From positions 248,001 through 312,000 of the forward strand of contig CAWECY010000005.1 of NCBI GenBank assembly GCA_963807775.1: a stretch of DNA of 64,000 nucleotides, read 5' to 3'. This DNA comes from Bog-473 sp963807775 (lineage in GTDB: Bacteria > Actinomycetota > Acidimicrobiia > Acidimicrobiales > RAAP-2). The notes beneath the pieces are model-generated. The model did no database searches. It was not told the DNA's origin and saw only the letters and a program-made list of their open reading frames with translations. How positions within the stretch are numbered: the first letter of the stretch is position 1; every line of letters starts with the position of its first letter. The position numbers were made by a program, and so were the translations under genes. Below are positions 63,284 to 64,000 of the stretch, in pieces.

Positions 63284-63694
63284 ATGGGCATCACACAGCG
63301 CATTTCGTCGGGCTCGCCGTTCGAGCCCGCCATAGGGTTCAGTCGCGCCGTGCGGGTCGAGTCGACTGCCGGCGGCGCGGGCCGCGTGCTGGTGGCGGGG
63401 ACGGGCCCCGTGGTCCCTTCGGGCCAGACCTGCCCGGAAGGTGCGGGCGCCCAGGCGCGCCGTTGCTTCGTCATCATCGCCGCCGCGCTGGAAGAGGCCG
63501 GTGCCTCACTCGACGACGTGGTGCGCACGCGGCTGTATGTCACCGCCGTCGAGCACGCCGGCGAGGTCGGCGCGGTGCACGCCGAAGTGCTGGGCCACGT
63601 GCGGCCCGCCGCCACCATGGTCGTGGTGGCCGGGCTGTTGGACCCCGCGTGGAAGGTGGAGGTCGAGGCGGAGGCGGTGCTGCCGGAAGGCTGA
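63284..63694 (+). CDS. RidA/YjgF family protein
   Basis: 136 residues from ATG 63284. GFSRAVRVESTAGGAGRVLV, AAALEEAGASLDDVVRTRLY and HVRPAATMVVVAGLLDPAWK, VEVEAEAVLP fit the RidA fold. RPAATMV carries the conserved Arg that binds 2-aminoacrylate in RidA proper. The role is deamination of reactive enamines or a related small-molecule function. Confidence 0.9.
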   Translation: MGITQRISSGSPFEPAIGFSRAVRVESTAGGAGRVLVAGTGPVVPSGQTCPEGAGAQARRCFVIIAAALEEAGASLDDVVRTRLYVTAVEHAGEVGAVHAEVLGHVRPAATMVVVAGLLDPAWKVEVEAEAVLPEG

Positions 63695-63706
63695 CCGCGC
63701 CTCGCC

Positions 63707-64000
63707 CTACGAGGCCAGCCCCAAGACCGCCGCCGCCGTGATGTCGGCGCCGCGGCTGTCGCCGACGATGCCCGACTCCATGCGGTTCATGACGTAACAG
63801 ATGGTCAGCTCGGCGTCCTGGTCCATGATGATGAGCGAGCCGCCGTAGCCGCCCCAGTAGCAGGCGTGCGGGCCGAGCGGCAGGTCGGGCGGGTTGCTCA
63901 GGCCGTAGCCCATGCCGATGCGCTCCTGTATGCCGAGCACCTTGTCGATCCCCTCGGCCTGCACCTCGAAGATGGGGTCCGTGCCCTCGGCGGACAGCAG
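63707..64000 (-). CDS. beta-lactamase-fold serine hydrolase, C-terminal part
   Basis: About 97 residues, continuing past the window edge. GMGYGLSNPPDLPLGPHACY then WGGYGGSLIIMDQDAELTIC, YVMNRMESG are the C-terminal strands of class C-like esterases and beta-lactamases, with WGGYGG in the position of the KTG/HxG motif. The Ser-x-x-Lys nucleophile lies outside the window. Confidence 0.8.
   Translation of the reverse strand: MLSAEGTDPIFEVQAEGIDKVLGIQERIGMGYGLSNPPDLPLGPHACYWGGYGGSLIIMDQDAELTICYVMNRMESGIVGDSRGADITAAAVLGLAS

Overview
High-GC, densely coding actinobacterial DNA. Evidence: a 6C-type small RNA, the MurT-GatD lipid II amidation pair, a YCII plus ECF sigma-factor pair, many GTG starts and start-stop overlaps, several probably leaderless genes, and secreted proteins with GYWLVASDGG repeats. 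I favour the Acidimicrobiia, but this rests on gene content, not a marker phylogeny.

Layout. 0-15 kb is housekeeping: a 6C RNA; a HAD-PlsC acyltransferase, murT, gatD and yccF run; an ICMT/SMP-30 pair; and a four-gene minus-strand operon (fatty acyl-CoA reductase fused to a HAD phosphatase, zinc dehydrogenase, LarA-like protein, PlsC). A divergent TetR with a doubled operator faces that operon. It is the best candidate for an undescribed pathway. 15.5-20.6 kb is an island in tRNA-Val(CAC), bounded by a perfect 41-bp repeat of the tRNA 3' half. It carries a solitary MNT nucleotidyltransferase, two class III cyclase proteins and a probable toxin-antitoxin pair, but no integrase. 20.6-31.8 kb is accessory DNA: VapBC between two more tRNA-tail repeats, a second toxin-antitoxin pair whose antitoxin has a premature stop, a TetR-cupin-SnoaL cluster, an LLM oxidoreductase, hydrolases and a MerR-PP2C fusion.

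31.8-57.9 kb returns to core-like content: MarR plus a full-length ABC exporter, an epimerase, STAS and enoyl-CoA hydratase genes, a two-component system, a class B PBP, a Tat-exported GMC dehydrogenase cluster, an ArsR-CDF metal efflux pair, an RlmD/RumA-type methyltransferase, YCII-ECF sigma, and an SDR-monooxygenase-esterase catabolic run. 57.9-64 kb holds a lone TnpB, a broken L,D-transpeptidase copy, a GH5 enzyme with 126-bp tandem repeats, an intact L,D-transpeptidase lipoprotein, a RidA protein and a truncated beta-lactamase-fold gene.

Eight otherwise good coding regions are broken by single extra bases, about 25 of them in the ABC exporter alone. Every break I reconstructed can be placed directly after a codon, nearly always a four-fold degenerate one. 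That suggests merged strain alleles or consensus error more than gene decay, so I annotate these as whole genes with frame breaks.
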